Part shown: positions 1 through 11,440 of the stretch, piece after piece
How the letters are laid out: every line of letters starts with the position of its first letter
Position numbering within the stretch: the stretch's first letter is position 1
Assembly: GCA_023101725.1 (NCBI GenBank)
Contig: JALJCO010009099.1
Location: 186,001 to 250,000, forward strand
Reading direction: 5' to 3'
Source of the DNA: Atherinomorus stipes
Taxonomy: Eukaryota > Chordata > Actinopteri > Atheriniformes > Atherinidae
Length of the DNA: 64,000 nt
The notes under the pieces: model-generated
The model's database searches: none
The model's input: only the letters and a program-made list of their open reading frames with translations
Told to the model about the DNA's origin: nothing
Position numbers and translations under genes: made by a program

Positions 1-833
1 CCTGGGGCTAAGGACCAGAAGACACTGAGAACATTTACACGCTCAAATACACACAAACATGGACAATCACCTCTAAGTGCCAGATTTACTGCTCTCTTAA
101 AGCGTGGGGTGTTTTCCTCAGACAGGAGCTTTTTTACTCCTTTTGTTGGGCTGCTGTTTCCACAGTTATAGCTAACTGGGATCAGAAACAAGATTTTTTT
201 CACTTTCATTAACATAAAGCAACTATAGTACAGATTATGACATTACATTTTATATTGATTAAGTTAATGCCTTGAACAAGTAAAACTTGTGAGATTAAGA
301 TGAAGAAAGGTGAAATATATCCATGGGTTAATAAGCTATAAAGAGCAGCTTAGGAAATTATAAAAAGCCTTAATGGATTGAGTTGAATGGAGGATGGAGG
401 ACCCAAATGGCTCAGGACTCAGGCAGGAGGCAGGAACAGAGGTTTATAAAGGAACAGGACTACTGGTAACACTAAAGGACAGGTCATGTGTCTACACATG
501 GAATAATCAACGATGATCTGGCAATAAACAACTGAAAACTGGGAGTGTAAATACACGGAGGGACTACTGATCGTAGTCAGTAGAAAGTAGAAGCAGGTGG
601 GGCAGATTACAAACAAAAAATTAGGTGAGCAGGGGAACAGGACGTAAACAGAAAAGCTCTACAAAATAAAACAGGAAACAAGATGAGACTAAGACAAGAC
701 AAAACTAAACCCCACAGATTATGACAAAGCTGACTAATATAGTCCAAATCCTGAAATGCATACCAGGGGTGATTGGCATCGATCTAACTGAAAATGAAAA
801 CTTGCAGGTGTCTATGATTAGTTTTCTCAGTTT
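1..833. other. noncoding stretch with a probable decayed interspersed repeat
   Basis: No exon or RNA gene is visible. From about 365 to 722 the sequence (sense on the minus strand) reads like a decayed teleost interspersed repeat that I recognise only by general resemblance: runs such as TTTCCTGTTTTATTTTGTA and TAATCTGCCCCACCTGC in reverse complement. I cannot name the family. Positions 1-360 show nothing I can assign. Short frames here lack conserved motifs. Confidence 0.35.
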
Positions 834-1979
834 GAGGAGGAGCAGTGTGGTTATTGTCCAGCTCGTGGAACAGTGGACCAGTTCTCCACCTTCTTTGGGG
901 TTCTAAAGGGGGCACAAGAGTTTCCACATGTCGCCTACATGTGCTTTGTGGACTTAGAGAAGGCATTCAACTGTGTCCCCAGGGGCCTACGGTGGGGGGT
1001 GCTCTGGGAATATGAAGTACTGGACCCCCTTGTTCCGGCCTGTCTGGTCCCTGTAAAACCAGATTTGTTTCTGGTGAGGGTTGGACTCCGCCAAGGCTGC
1101 CCTTTCTCAACAATCCTGTTTATAACCTTTATGGACGGAATTTCTAAGCGCAGCCAAGGTGTTGAGGGGATCTGGTTTGGCGGCCTCAGGATTGGGTCTC
1201 TGCTTTTTGGGGATGATGTGGTTCTGTTGGCTTCACTGGGCCGTGATCTCAAACTCTTGCTGGAGCGATTCACAACCGAGTCTGAAGCGACTGGGATGAG
1301 AATCAGCACCTCCAAATCCGAGACCATGGTCCTAACCTGGAAAAGGGTGGAGTGTCCTCTTCGAGTCATGGGTGGGGCCCTGCTCCAAGTGGAGGACTTC
1401 AAATATCTCGGAGTCTTGTTCACAAGAGAGGGAAGGATGGAGCGGGAGATTGACAGGTGAATCGGTGTGGCGTCTGCAGTGATGCAGACTGCCTCCATCT
1501 CTCATGGTGAGGAAGGAGCTGAGCCAGAAGGTGAAGCTCTCAATTTACCAGTCGACGTACGTTCCTACCCTCACCTATGGTCACGAGCTGGGGATAGTGA
1601 CCAATGATCAAGATTGTGGGTACAAGCAGCTGAAATAAGTTTCCTCCACAGGGTGGCTGGGCTCGTAGAGATAGGGTTAGAAGCTCGGTCATCTGGGAGG
1701 GACTCAAAGTAGAGCCGCTGCTCCTGCGCATCGAGAGGAGCCAGATTAGGTGGCTCAGGCATCTGGTCAGGATGCCTGATGAGGTGTTTCAGGCACGCCC
1801 CACCAGGACAGGACCCTGGGAAAGACCCAGGATAAGCTGGAGGGACTGCATCCCTTGGCTGGCCTGGGAACACCTTGGTGGATGTGGCCAAGAAGAGGGA
1901 AGTCTGGGCTTCCCTGCTTAGTCAGATGCCCCCGCGACCCTACCTCGGATAAATGGCAAGAAAATGGATGGATGGATTT
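834..1979 (+). pseudogene. LINE reverse transcriptase fossil (CR1/L2/Rex1-like, jockey superfamily)
   Basis: This is the 3' half of a non-LTR retrotransposon ORF2, the protein that copies its own RNA into DNA at a nicked target. Homology begins in frame at about 834 (EEEQCGYCPARGTVDQ), well before the first usable start, so the fragment is 5'-truncated as LINE copies usually are. Reverse transcriptase motifs are clear: motif A in YMCFVDLEKAFNCVPRG, motif B in VGLRQGCPFS, and the catalytic motif C in LLFGDDVVLLAS, where FADD is the usual form and the alanine is now glycine. The frame stops at 1458-1460 after GRMEREIDR. The C-terminal part continues in another frame from 1504 (MVRKELSQKVKLSIYQSTYV), then is broken by several stops up to the ATGGATGGATGGA tail near 1965-1979. 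It is dead: frameshifts, stops and no endonuclease domain. The family name is inference; the RT identity is secure. Confidence 0.88.
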
Positions 1980-2842
1980 ATGAACAATAAATCGATCTAC
2001 CGTATATCAATCTATTTTGATGTACAGTATCAATATAGATCGATGTATTGTTAGACCACTACTGGATGGATAGAATTATTTTGTTTGAGTGAATAGAAGT
2101 AGGTTTACACTATGTCCTGCTTTAATGTGTACAATTAAAAGGTAATGTTAAAAAGGTAACAAGGTATTGTTTCAGTTTTCTTTAACATTTTGTGAGATCA
2201 CATGTCAGTCTATGTTTTGAGAAAAGAAAAGGAAATGTTTAATTTAAATGTCTGATTGAGCAGAAATGAAATGATATTTAATAGCTTAGCTGCTCGCTAT
2301 GATTTGATATGAATAGAAGTGGTTAAATCAGCAAGTGATATCCAAGCACCAGAATTTAATCAAATTAAAATTGTGTTGCTGTTGAGTCTGTGATATCGGC
2401 AAACATTGAATTGTTATCCACTGACTTGATATCTGATTAAAACCGAATAGAACATACAAAAAAATCACTGGACACTAACCCCACCCTTAAGTTTCTCAAT
2501 AGAATATGAATCAAAACCCACTAAGTTCTGAAAAACAATTGCACAAACCCTTCATGCGCCAGATGGATAAAGTCACCCCAAACCATTTTTTTATTGTCCA
2601 GCAAATCCCTGGAGTGAAATTTCTCCAGACACATCTGCATGTTCTAAGTTGCAGCAGTGCAGATGCATCCTGAGTATGATCTTGATAACTTTATTAGCCT
2701 CTCAGGGATTACTCCAAGCTGGTCTGGCTCTTGCTGTAAATCACAGGCAATATCAGGTATCAGACTGATTTCCTTCGGTTTCCTACCACAGCTCTTCTTC
2801 TAAAAATAAATGAATAAATAAATAAAATTATAGCAACAGCAA
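1980..2842. other. unassigned noncoding sequence
   Basis: AT-rich sequence without exon or RNA signatures. A TATCGAT-rich stretch at about 1990-2050 resembles the ends of decayed hAT-type repeats, and a similar patch occurs at 3690-3780. Too short and too decayed to bound. Confidence 0.3.
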
Positions 2843-3413
2843 CCCATGCTGGTAGCCACATGAAATTTTACCTAAAATTTACAAAGTTAAAGTTTATATT
2901 GGGTCCCTCATATGCAGCCAAAATTTTACCCATGGGCCCCACGTGCATAATGCTGGCTGGGCGAGGTCCTTTTGTCATTTTGTTAAATTTTAAATTCCTG
3001 ATTTATCTTAAAGTACCAGCCTAATTAATTTATTTTTGTGTGTAATCTACTGTTTCCTAAACTGTAAAGCAGTGCCCCAGTTACAACCCATCTATGTTAA
3101 ACTGGTACAATTATTTATATAATTTTAAACCATGCTGGTAGCCACATGAAATTTCACCTAAAATTTACAAAGTCAAAGTTTATATTGGGTCCCTCATATG
3201 CAGCCAAAATTTTACCCATATGGGCCCCAAATGCATAATGCTGGCTGGGCGAGGTCCTTTTGTCATTTTGTTAAGTTTTAAGTTCCTGATTTATTTTAAA
3301 GTACCAGCCTAATTAACTTATTTTTGTGTGTAATCCACTGTTTCCTAAACTGTAAAGCAGTGCCCAGTTAAATCCCATCTATGTAAAACTGGTACAAGTA
3401 TTTAAATAATTTG
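2843..3413. repeat. tandem duplication, two copies of a ~286-bp unit
   Basis: Two direct copies lie head to tail: CATGCTGGTAGCCACATGAA occurs at 2845 and again at 3131, giving a period of 286 bp. Both copies then run in parallel through GGGTCCCTCATATGCAGCC, AATGCTGGCTGGGCGAGGTC and AGTACCAGCCTAATTAA to about 3128 and 3413. They differ by a few substitutions and small indels (for example GGGCCCCACGTGCAT against TGGGCCCCAAATGCAT), so the duplication is not recent. No coding potential or terminal inverted repeat was seen. Confidence 0.9.
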
Positions 3414-4185
3414 AAAAACATTTTTTACTAAATTACTACTTGTTTTCATAAATCACATTTCTATAGCTATTTCCCTCTTTATTAACTCCTTCCTACATTT
3501 GTTGTGGTGATAATGCTATTGAAAATTTGACCTGATAATAATAAACCAGTCATCTACTCAATCAAATGGTTCATAGTCTGCAGAGTTTGAGCAAAACACC
3601 AACCAAAGCTCAATAGGAACTATTGGAATGAGGAATTGTTTGGTACAGGTTCCCAATCTTAACGGTCCTGGGGAACCGTTAATTATGATGTATCGATAGA
3701 GTACTTATACAAATCAATATCGATGAGGAGTGTCAATATTCGTATTGGTATCTGTATCAATAAAATCATAACAATATTGGAATACACTGGAAGCTCATTT
3801 TGGTTTTATAAATTCAGTAAGTAAATTAAATTAATCAAACCTTTTTTGTAGTAGTATTTGTCATAACAGTGCGATAATCAGTCAATTTCTCCACACCTTT
3901 TAGTGCACAACATCTGTAACTTTCAGAGAGTTACAGTTAGCTTGTGTAAGTTATTGTTAGTTCAACAGTCGGGAAGCCAAGGATCATTTTGCCATATGTC
4001 CCACTCAATACAAAACCATTTTGAAACTATATATAACTATAAAAAAATATATACTTTTCCCTTCAAACAGATAAAAACGGTTAAATGTTCCCACATGCTG
4101 CAAGATTACATCATGTTATACAGCAGTGCTTCCAAAACTTTACACTTTATCTGCAAGGCCTTCTTTTCATTGACAAAAACAATGT
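3414..4185. other. unassigned noncoding sequence
   Basis: No exon, RNA gene or complete repeat is visible. A patch at about 3690-3780 with alternating TATCGAT-like words resembles a decayed hAT terminus. A 97-codon frame at 3903-4196 has no recognisable motif and I treat it as chance. Confidence 0.3.
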
Positions 4186-4320
4186 CAAGTATTTGATTTG
4201 ATTTGATTTGACTTGATTTGATTTGATTTGATTTGATTTATTTTATTTTATTTTATTTTATTTTATTTTATTTTATTTTATTTTATTTTATTTTATTTTA
4301 TTTTATTTTATTTTATTTTG
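4186..4320. repeat. compound pentanucleotide microsatellite (GATTT)n(TTTTA)n
   Basis: About ten GATTT units, one with a C, pass directly into about seventeen nearly perfect TTTTA units ending near 4320. The two units differ by a single base, so the second array probably grew from a mutated unit of the first. The TTTTA block is purer and therefore likely younger. Confidence 0.97.
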
Positions 4321-6419
4321 TTTAGGTTTTTTTGCTATCTCTGTTGTGTCACAATTATTTGTCCCGTTGTACATTCAGAAATTTGTCCATGTTTAGCTTG
4401 AAAAAACTAAAAAAAACTAGTAAAAACTTTTGCTTAGCCTAGCTGGAGGCCCCCATCATACCTCTACTCATGACAATACCAAGCTACAAAATTGTCCTGT
4501 TTCTAGAAGTAGACTTAACATTTGTTAAAGAGCATGTTGCAGTAAAACAAAATACAAAAAATATTTAAACCTCAGAAAAATATCTCCAAATATCCAGGAA
4601 CATGTTGAGCAAAGTAATGTGAAAGTTTGCCACAAAAATTTGAGACTTTCGTGTTCAGATATGCACTTTCTCCTGAGAACTGTTTGTCCATTGAGAGTTC
4701 TGGGTTTATTTGGGCTTTTTCATCAATATTCTAGCATGGTGAATCTGAACCTTTCACACGGTTTGCATTATACACCATAATGTCTCATCACTTGGTGTAG
4801 AGTAAACCAAAGTTTGTGTTGCTGTTTGAGTTAAATGACCTAATTTGCCACGTTGTTTGCTGCTTTTCAACTTCAGTTTTTCCTTTTTTGCGTTAGTATG
4901 TTACACAGACAACTTTTCATTTCATCTGCAAATGAAAATAACCAGTCCTCGTCACATGACAGTCATAATGTACTAACAATATTATTTTATCACTTGCATA
5001 AAACTTTAAAATTCATATTAAAGGCTTTCCTAGGTTATGTCCTCTCTTCAAACACTGGTGCACATGCAAGTGCAAAACTGTGAACAATCACTGCCACCTG
5101 TTCTGTGGAGCATTTGCATTTACCGCCATGAGGCCATGCAGGTACACTGTGTGCTAATTACATGGTGTCTGTGCCACCTGTGGTGAAGCAGCAGAGGTGT
5201 GAGGAGGGGTGCTAATTCCTACCGATGGCTAACTTGACAACACGAGCCAGTTATAGATAGTTAAAGTCATGTTTCCAAAGAGCTGATGGTAAAGCTGACC
5301 ATCCACATTAGGAATCACAACCCTGGGATACTGGAGTGGTGTGGAATTTATTTGTTTCTTATTTTTCTCCTTCCACGACCAGACCCTTACCCCAGCCTCC
5401 CCTAGCCCCTGCTGCTCCAGTCACTGGGAATGTGTGGTCTTTATTAACAAAAGGAAGTGAGCACTGCAGGCCCAACATCTCAGGTGTCTTGATCTTTTTT
5501 CCCCTTGTGGCACTTCTCACAAGCGGGGCCGGCTAATCGCCCCAACTGATCGCAGGGTTCTGTAAGAGGCCCCCCTGATTCCTGGAGAAAGAGGTTGTTA
5601 GCTCTCCCTGTGCCCTCCTGGTTTGTGTTGCATGCTGAGGAGTAAAGTCGCACACTGTTTGTGCAGATGAGAGTCGGAGCGGGCACACCCTCCACAGGCC
5701 TGTTCCCATGGGAACAGCAGTGATAGCGAACAGCTTGTTTTTGTGTTTTTTGGCAGTGTTGCCACTGTTGGAATTCTGACAGGCACTGGGGAGGTCTGAT
5801 ATGCAAAATCACTGCCAGGTAGGCCCCAATGTGAAAAGAATGTTTTCACTTTGACTTTCTCCTGTGTGTTTTTACATCCACGCTGAGCCGTATGGTCACA
5901 CAGCTTCAGTGGAATTCTCTATTTTTCACCGGTGTTGATCAAATGAAGTTTATGTTTCAGAGCGTGGTCTGTGCCACAAGCTGACAGGCTGAACTTGTTC
6001 TTGAGGGTTCACAATCCTCAGGGGGCTCACGAGATCGGTTTTAGTCAAATGACTTCAGGTTAGTGTTTCACATCTCCGCGTGCTTGGTCCACAGTCACTT
6101 GGCTTCAGTTCTGACCTTTCCGTGCCTCAAAGGGAATTCCACACTAGCTAAACAGGAAAATCGTTTCTTTTTTTTTTTTTTTTTTTTAATCACCTTTTCC
6201 CATAAATTTTAAATGATAACGTCACTGCATGGGTTCGCTGACTTCATTACCATATTTGTAATTGGAGATCTTGTTTTTTCTGAAAGAAAACACTCTTGGA
6301 ACAGGGTTGGAAAGAGAAGGTTTTAAACTCATTTACATTAGCAGTGAATACGGATAGTAAATCTGTGAACAATTAATTAAGATTTTAACCTTAAGCTGGG
6401 ATAAATGTAGAAGTTGAAC
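4321..6419. other. unassigned noncoding sequence with a poly-T run
   Basis: About 2.1 kb without a supportable gene. Frames of 66-110 codons at 5336-5536 (+) and 5480-5849 (-) lie in moderately GC-rich sequence but show no domain, no paired splice signals and no repeat-family resemblance. A run of 23 T lies at about 6165-6187. The segment 5100-5250, containing GCTAATTACATGG, looks unique and is a weak regulatory candidate. Confidence 0.3.
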
Positions 6420-6437
6420 ATATACACACACACACAC

Positions 6438-6503
<66 letters not shown>

Positions 6504-6547
6504 ACTTACATTAAAAGGAGACTTATACGACTTATATATACTATGAC

Positions 6548-6596
<49 letters not shown>

Positions 6597-6640
6597 GTGT
6601 ATATATATATATATATACATGTATATATATATATAGGAAG
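6420..6640. repeat. dinucleotide microsatellite cluster (CA)n(TA)n(GT)n ... (TA)n
   Basis: A short CA array passes into TA and then GT (about 6422-6503), making a near-palindrome. A second long TA array follows at about 6545-6637. Frames read as YIYIYI on both strands are simple translations of the repeat and not proteins. Confidence 0.97.
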
Positions 6641-6719
6641 AGGAGCTTGAAATGAAATTAAAGTGTTTGGGCAAATGAATACCTCATATTGTGGTGTTTG
6701 GATACCTAAATGAAAACAT

Positions 6720-6960
6720 TCTCCTAGCGAGCTTTTGCCAGGCTTCTTGCTGAGAAAGCGAGCAGCAAGGAGGCAGCAAACGCCGCCCGCTCGCCTGGGA
6801 CGGCAGGGTAATTACATCATTTGGAGATGGAATGAAAGCTCTTTACAAGCGAAAGTAAGTGAAATGCTTTATTGCTCGCGGAATTGCCAATTAAAAAGCA
6901 ACACCTGGAACATAGAGGCTCAGCTAAAAACAGCCCGTTCCCCTCGTCAGGGTTAAATCA
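6720..6960. promoter_or_regulatory. candidate conserved noncoding element
   Basis: This is unique-looking sequence between repeats, with GGTAATTACATC and GCCAATTAAAAAGC. These have TAATTA/CAATTA cores typical of homeodomain targets. It has no repeat character and no convincing frame. The regulatory call is inference from texture only; conservation cannot be tested from one sequence. Confidence 0.2.
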
Positions 6961-7756
6961 GTAGTCTCGTTCCACAGAGGCCCCTCAAGAATGTTTTTCT
7001 TTCTGTCCTTTGTTACCCCTTTCACTCTGGCCCTTATTCGTAAAAAAGTTGCCGACAATGCACCTTCACATTGGCTCACACAAACCATATGTCACCAAAG
7101 CCTGATGTGCTCTTAAAGGTATTAATAAAGGCCATTTCCTGGGTAGGGGATATGGCACAGCTACAAGGTAAACCTGCCAGGGCATGCAGCTGAGAAAGAA
7201 AACAGTGGTGATTCTCTCCAGCACCCAGTCTACAGTAGGTACCCTCTATCCCTGCCATAAATCCTAAATGTGCTCACACATCTTAGCCAGTCTCGCCCAG
7301 ATGTGTTCCATGCTCTGGTCTGCTTTCCCCCCCCAAGACAGAAAGAAATAGACCAAACTGAACAAACAGAGAGGTGGAGAAAAGAAAAATGTCCCTCATA
7401 TTCCTCCAGAACACAGACCACACTCCGTGCTGTACAAGGGACTCTTGTCTAAAAGACTTCAGACAACTAGAAATCTTTCAATGCTTCATCATTACAGGTG
7501 ATTGCTACAACTTTTTCATCAAAACAGCAATTAAAAAGAAAATAATATACCAATGCAACATCTGGAGGGGTGCAGAAGTATTTATTTTACGCCCATTTTT
7601 TTAAAAAATTGCAAATATATATATTTTTTTTCCAATTTTAACAAAAAAATAAAAATTGTCGGGATTCTTCGCGTATAGCATTAGCCCTGGAGTTGCTAAC
7701 TCAATTGCTATGTGTAGAAATCGCATCTTCCTTGGGTTACATTTCTCGAATTCAAG
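6961..7756. other. unassigned noncoding sequence
   Basis: No exon or repeat could be bounded. An AT-rich tract with A and T runs lies at 7590-7650. Overlapping 60-76 codon frames at 7230-7604 occur on both strands and carry no motif. Confidence 0.3.
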
Positions 7757-7759
7757 CTA

Positions 7760-8363
7760 GGGCGCATTCACAAAGTTTTTTTGATTTGAATCAGAGTCCA
7801 TTTGTTCGGAAAGTCCGCTTCGTTTAGGGGAGTTGTGAATGTGCAAACGGACTCTGATCCGGAACAAACAACCGGACTTGGTCGGCCTACACACGCAGCT
7901 CTCGGTCCGATTCAAGTGAACCAAAGACAGGAAGTGGACTAAAAATTGCATTGGTATTGTGGGTCAAACGTTGGACAACGTGGGTAAACGCTACGACAAC
8001 AAACACACGAGGGACTGCGGTACTTATAAAGATGGCTCGTGGTCAGATGTGGAGTTACGAGAAAGTAAAAGCTTTAATTGATATTTGATCTGATGAAATC
8101 ATATCCAGCTCCTCCTACGAAAATAATGTCGCTTTGAGAAGGAAAAAGAAGTTGTGAGAACCTTCTTGTACGTGTGTCTTGTCCCCGCCTATGGTGAATC
8201 CGAGAGCAGCGCCACCTGAGATTCTCATTCTTGGCCCATTTGGCTCGTTTGGGCAATTGTGCAATATGAACGCGATCCCGGTCCAGAAGACCACCCCCTC
8301 CCCCAACCGAACCGAGTCCCCAAACGGACCAAGACTCACAGACTATGCTTTCTAAATGCGCCC
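7760..8363. mobile_element. PIF/Harbinger-like nonautonomous element with GGGCGC termini
   Basis: The ends are inverted: GGGCGCATTCACAAAG at 7760 and, read on the minus strand from 8363, GGGCGCATTTAGAAAG. The flanking triplets are CTA (7757-7759) and TTA (8364-8366), close to the 3-bp TWA duplication of PIF/Harbinger elements. Inner parts of the arms share CGGACTCTGATCCGG-type words. At 604 bp, with no transposase, it must have moved in trans. A short remnant of a SANT-type ORF inside it is annotated separately. Superfamily assignment is inference from TIR, target size and that remnant. Confidence 0.72.
8032..8088 (+). pseudogene. remnant start of a Myb/SANT-like transposon ORF
   Basis: An 18-codon frame reads MARGQMWSYEKVKALIDI and ends in TGA. 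The WSYEKVKALI pattern matches the opening of Myb/SANT-like domains carried by PIF/Harbinger elements and related MSANTD proteins, where a tryptophan normally follows ALIDI. TGA here can be read as a one-base change of that tryptophan TGG. The next codons (SDE) continue the expected pattern after the stop. It lies in the middle of the 7760-8363 element, which argues that the MITE is a deletion derivative of a larger Harbinger-like element and not an unrelated hairpin. It is not functional. Confidence 0.5.
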
Positions 8364-8366
8364 TTA

Positions 8367-8854
8367 AAGTTGACTAAAATAATTTTAGAGCTGGAGGTTT
8401 AACATATGTCAGTTTTGATCTTGGGCGCGTGTTGGTGGTTGGGGAAGTGTTAACCCAATGATTTTATTTACAACAAACTTCATCCGAGCCAAGGCTGGGT
8501 TGCGCACGTGGTAGTGTTCGTGTATTTAAATGCAGTGAGTGTTGTTTACATTTTCATATCTTTTCACCACCTCAATCAGCTGTTTATGAAAACTATTCGC
8601 TCAGCCTCCATTTGCGGAAAGTGGTGAAGTGACAAATGCTTCAAGTGTTAACTCCGCCCCCTTCAAATGTCCGACCAAATGTCCAACCAATCACACAATA
8701 CTTGTTAGAGCCCCGTAAGGAGAAAGTTTTTCTCAGCTGAGAGGGTCGAGAACAAACCGCGAGCTATCTTCAATCATGTCCACAAGAACAAAATGACGTC
8801 TTCTAGTTCTCGTGGCCTCGAGAACAAGAAAATTCCTGCTTCTCTGTAACAAGC
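8367..8854. other. unassigned noncoding sequence
   Basis: About 490 bp with a CTCGAGAACAAG/GTTCTCGTGG imperfect dyad near 8746-8830. No gene or bounded repeat was found. Confidence 0.3.
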
Positions 8855-9376
8855 TTAAAGGTACAGTATGTAAGTATTACTGACATTTAGTGGTAAAGAT
8901 GGGTATTTGAAAGAAAATATATTTTCTTTTAAATAACTTAAATGCTGTTAGTGGCCAAAATTCTCCCAGATATAAAGATGTTTTCATCTGTGAGTGGATC
9001 CAGTGGTCTCACGTATAGCTATGACTGTACTATGAATAACTACTTTTAATGTCTTTTAAGGCATTACTGATCCCAAACAGTGCTCTAATTCCCATTAAAC
9101 AAAACTGTTACTGCAGTTTAAAAGTTCAGAGGGTTCTCCCTTCACACACATTATTTTGTCCACTCGGGGACACCGTAGTAAAAATGGTGGAACAAATATG
9201 GCAGCCTCCATGTATGTGCACCCGCAGCAAGTAGATATAAATGACCCATTCGAAGAAAATAAACATATAACAGCTATTCTAGTGTGGTGATTACACATCA
9301 ATAGAAACACAGTTTTAAATTATATATCACATTTTCTAGCCACTGACCTTTGATTTTTTACAAACTGTATCTTTAA
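8855..9376. mobile_element. TTAA-flanked MITE (family A)
   Basis: The left end is TTAAAGGTACAGTATGTAAG at 8855. The right end, read on the minus strand from 9376, is TTAAAGATACAGTTTGTAAA. The two agree at most positions over about 20 bp and each includes TTAA. The length is 522 bp with no coding capacity. TTAA duplication is the signature of piggyBac-type insertion, though some other fish MITEs also begin TTAAAGG, so the superfamily stays open. Confidence 0.75.
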
Positions 9377-9413
9377 GTCTTGACAAATATCTGTTTGTTT
9401 ACTCACAAATCTA

Positions 9414-9489
9414 CACTGCTGCTCAAAAGTTTGGGATCATTTTCAAGGTAAATCCAATCTGAAAGGGATCCCAAACGTTTGAGCGGAAG
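9414..9489. mobile_element. 76-bp Tc1/mariner-type foldback
   Basis: Inverted copies of a CTCAAAAGTTTGGGATC-type sequence (left, from 9422) and CTCAAACGTTTGGGATC (right arm on the minus strand) lie about 20 bp apart. The unit is flanked by TA (9412-9413 and 9490-9491), the target duplication of Tc1/mariner. It is close to the smallest element that could still carry two terminal repeats. Confidence 0.7.
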
Positions 9490-9491
9490 TA

Positions 9492-11440
9492 CATTACCAC
9501 AACTAGCTTAGTGATTATGGCTAAAATATCATAGAAATATATAAATAAATGGGGAAAAAAATGAGTAAGAGTGAGAAAGAGAGCTACTTTTTCTCACTTC
9601 CAGCTCTGTCCTGGTCATTTGCCTGTACAGTAGCTAACATGGTTACCACACCCCAGCTCCTGGAGTTCCCACTCTGACCAGCCACAAACTGTTACACCCA
9701 CAGAAATGATTAAAATCAGCCCACACTGCCATGGTGGCACCGCTGACAACGACGCTGACAGGCAGCGCCATGGCGACAGCAGTCATAGGCATACATTTGT
9801 GGTGTCAGAAAGTAGACCTTATTTACTTTGCAAATGTCTTTACCAGCGGTGCTGGCTTATTACTTTCTGGCCTGACTGACATAGACTTATGGAAAATAAA
9901 TTGGGAGAAGCACACTTGAATCATGGCACATCACTTATGATGCTGCTTTTGTCCCTGAGGAGAGACATGAAAGGAGATGGATACTCAATGATAAGATGTA
10001 TTGTCATGAGTGAGAGTGAAAGGGATGAGCAAAACCCTGAATAGGGCTCATAGCCCCTTTGTAGCTGCAGTCAAAGTGCCTCTTGCAAATTCAGAGCCAG
10101 CAGCCAAGTATAATATGCCCCTCATGTCCAAATAATGGCTGCTGCGCCCTGCACATCCTTATAAGATCCTGGTGACATACTTTACCTAGTCCAATGTTAT
10201 CATTTGTCAAGCTTGCCTAGATTGCAGGGGTTTATGCAAAAACACAGTGTCACATTTCCTCTTTGCATGTTGTCTTTCATTAAATGCTGCTGGAGGAAAA
10301 AGTGAATTCCGTCATGTGTGCTTTACATCAAAGTGTTTATACAGTGACTGGTTAAAGGCACTTCCTGTGCTCAGCTTCTTTTTTAACAGTGAAAAGATAG
10401 GTCTCAGCTACAACACTATTGTAAGAGGAGCTTATCTTTCAATGAGCCATGTGAGAACTCTATTGCCACAAACTGTGGGGTTAACACATTATCAGCTGAC
10501 ATTACCTGAAATCTAGCTTCAGGGTTAGCAAACTTAGAGTGTCATATTTTCATCATAGTTAAGCAGTTGGATGAATGGATGGGCTAGAGGGTGCTCCAGA
10601 TTCAACTGATAACCAAAAGATGCTTCTAGTAGCAATTCCTTATCTTTTTTTTTCTTTTTAAGTCCTCTGTAGCTGCATCCAAACCTCCAAGGTTTAACCT
10701 TCTCTTAACAGACCAGAAAAAGAAGAAAGGAAAAAAAAAAAGCAAGAGTGACCCGAGCCCATAACGTCTTGATACATTATCCCTGGCTTTGAACGTGCCT
10801 GGCACTAATGCCCCACCTGTAGAGCTGCAGTCTGTGCCAGCACATCTGACTCAGGAGTAATATCCATTTTGACTTGCTGAAATATTCATTGGTGCACCTC
10901 GGGTGCACTAGAGGAGGTGCATCGTGTGTCAAACAAGGATATGGCACCAGAGCTCGTCTATCCCCCCTGAAAATGCAGCCTAATCAGGGCGAATCATTGT
11001 AAAGTCAGCTGTGACGTTTGGAAGGAAAGAAACTTGTTTGATGCATATTTCAAAAGATACCTTTCACAGAATTTAAAAGTTTGTAATTGCCTTTTATGTT
11101 ATAAATTAAAGATGATGCTGAATGTGCTGAGAAGCTAGCATCCATTTGCTACGCACTGCATTTGTAATTCTTCCTTTATCTAGTTTTATGACCTTCTCCT
11201 TCTGTTTAAATTAGGCACAGCTAAGGATTTTTTTTTATCCTTGGATGGAACCTGTACACTCTGAGCACAGAACACAGAAACCTATTTTTTCCCCATTTTT
11301 CTATCTTGTTTTTTTGTAATGCTTGCTTTATGCTTGTCTGTCATAATACTGTTTCATTAACCATCAACTGCTGCACACAAAATCTGTGATGTTTTTTTTT
11401 AAAGAGACCTCGTGTCCCTTTGACAGTGTGCTTGCTGACA
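9492..11440. other. unassigned noncoding sequence
   Basis: Nearly 2 kb without a recognisable exon or repeat. The part from about 10740 to 11000 is balanced in composition, free of obvious repeats and contains a small dyad (GGTGCACCTCGGGTGCAC at about 10892). I note it as a weak regulatory candidate. Frames of 62-89 codons (9731-9919, 10247-10516) show no motif. Confidence 0.3.

Noticed and set aside
935..1498. 187-codon minus-strand frame
   Set aside because: It is the antisense shadow of the LINE reverse transcriptase; the plus strand carries the RT motifs.
6333..6674. Frames on both strands made of YIYIYI and THTHTH
   Set aside because: Direct translation of TA and CA microsatellites.
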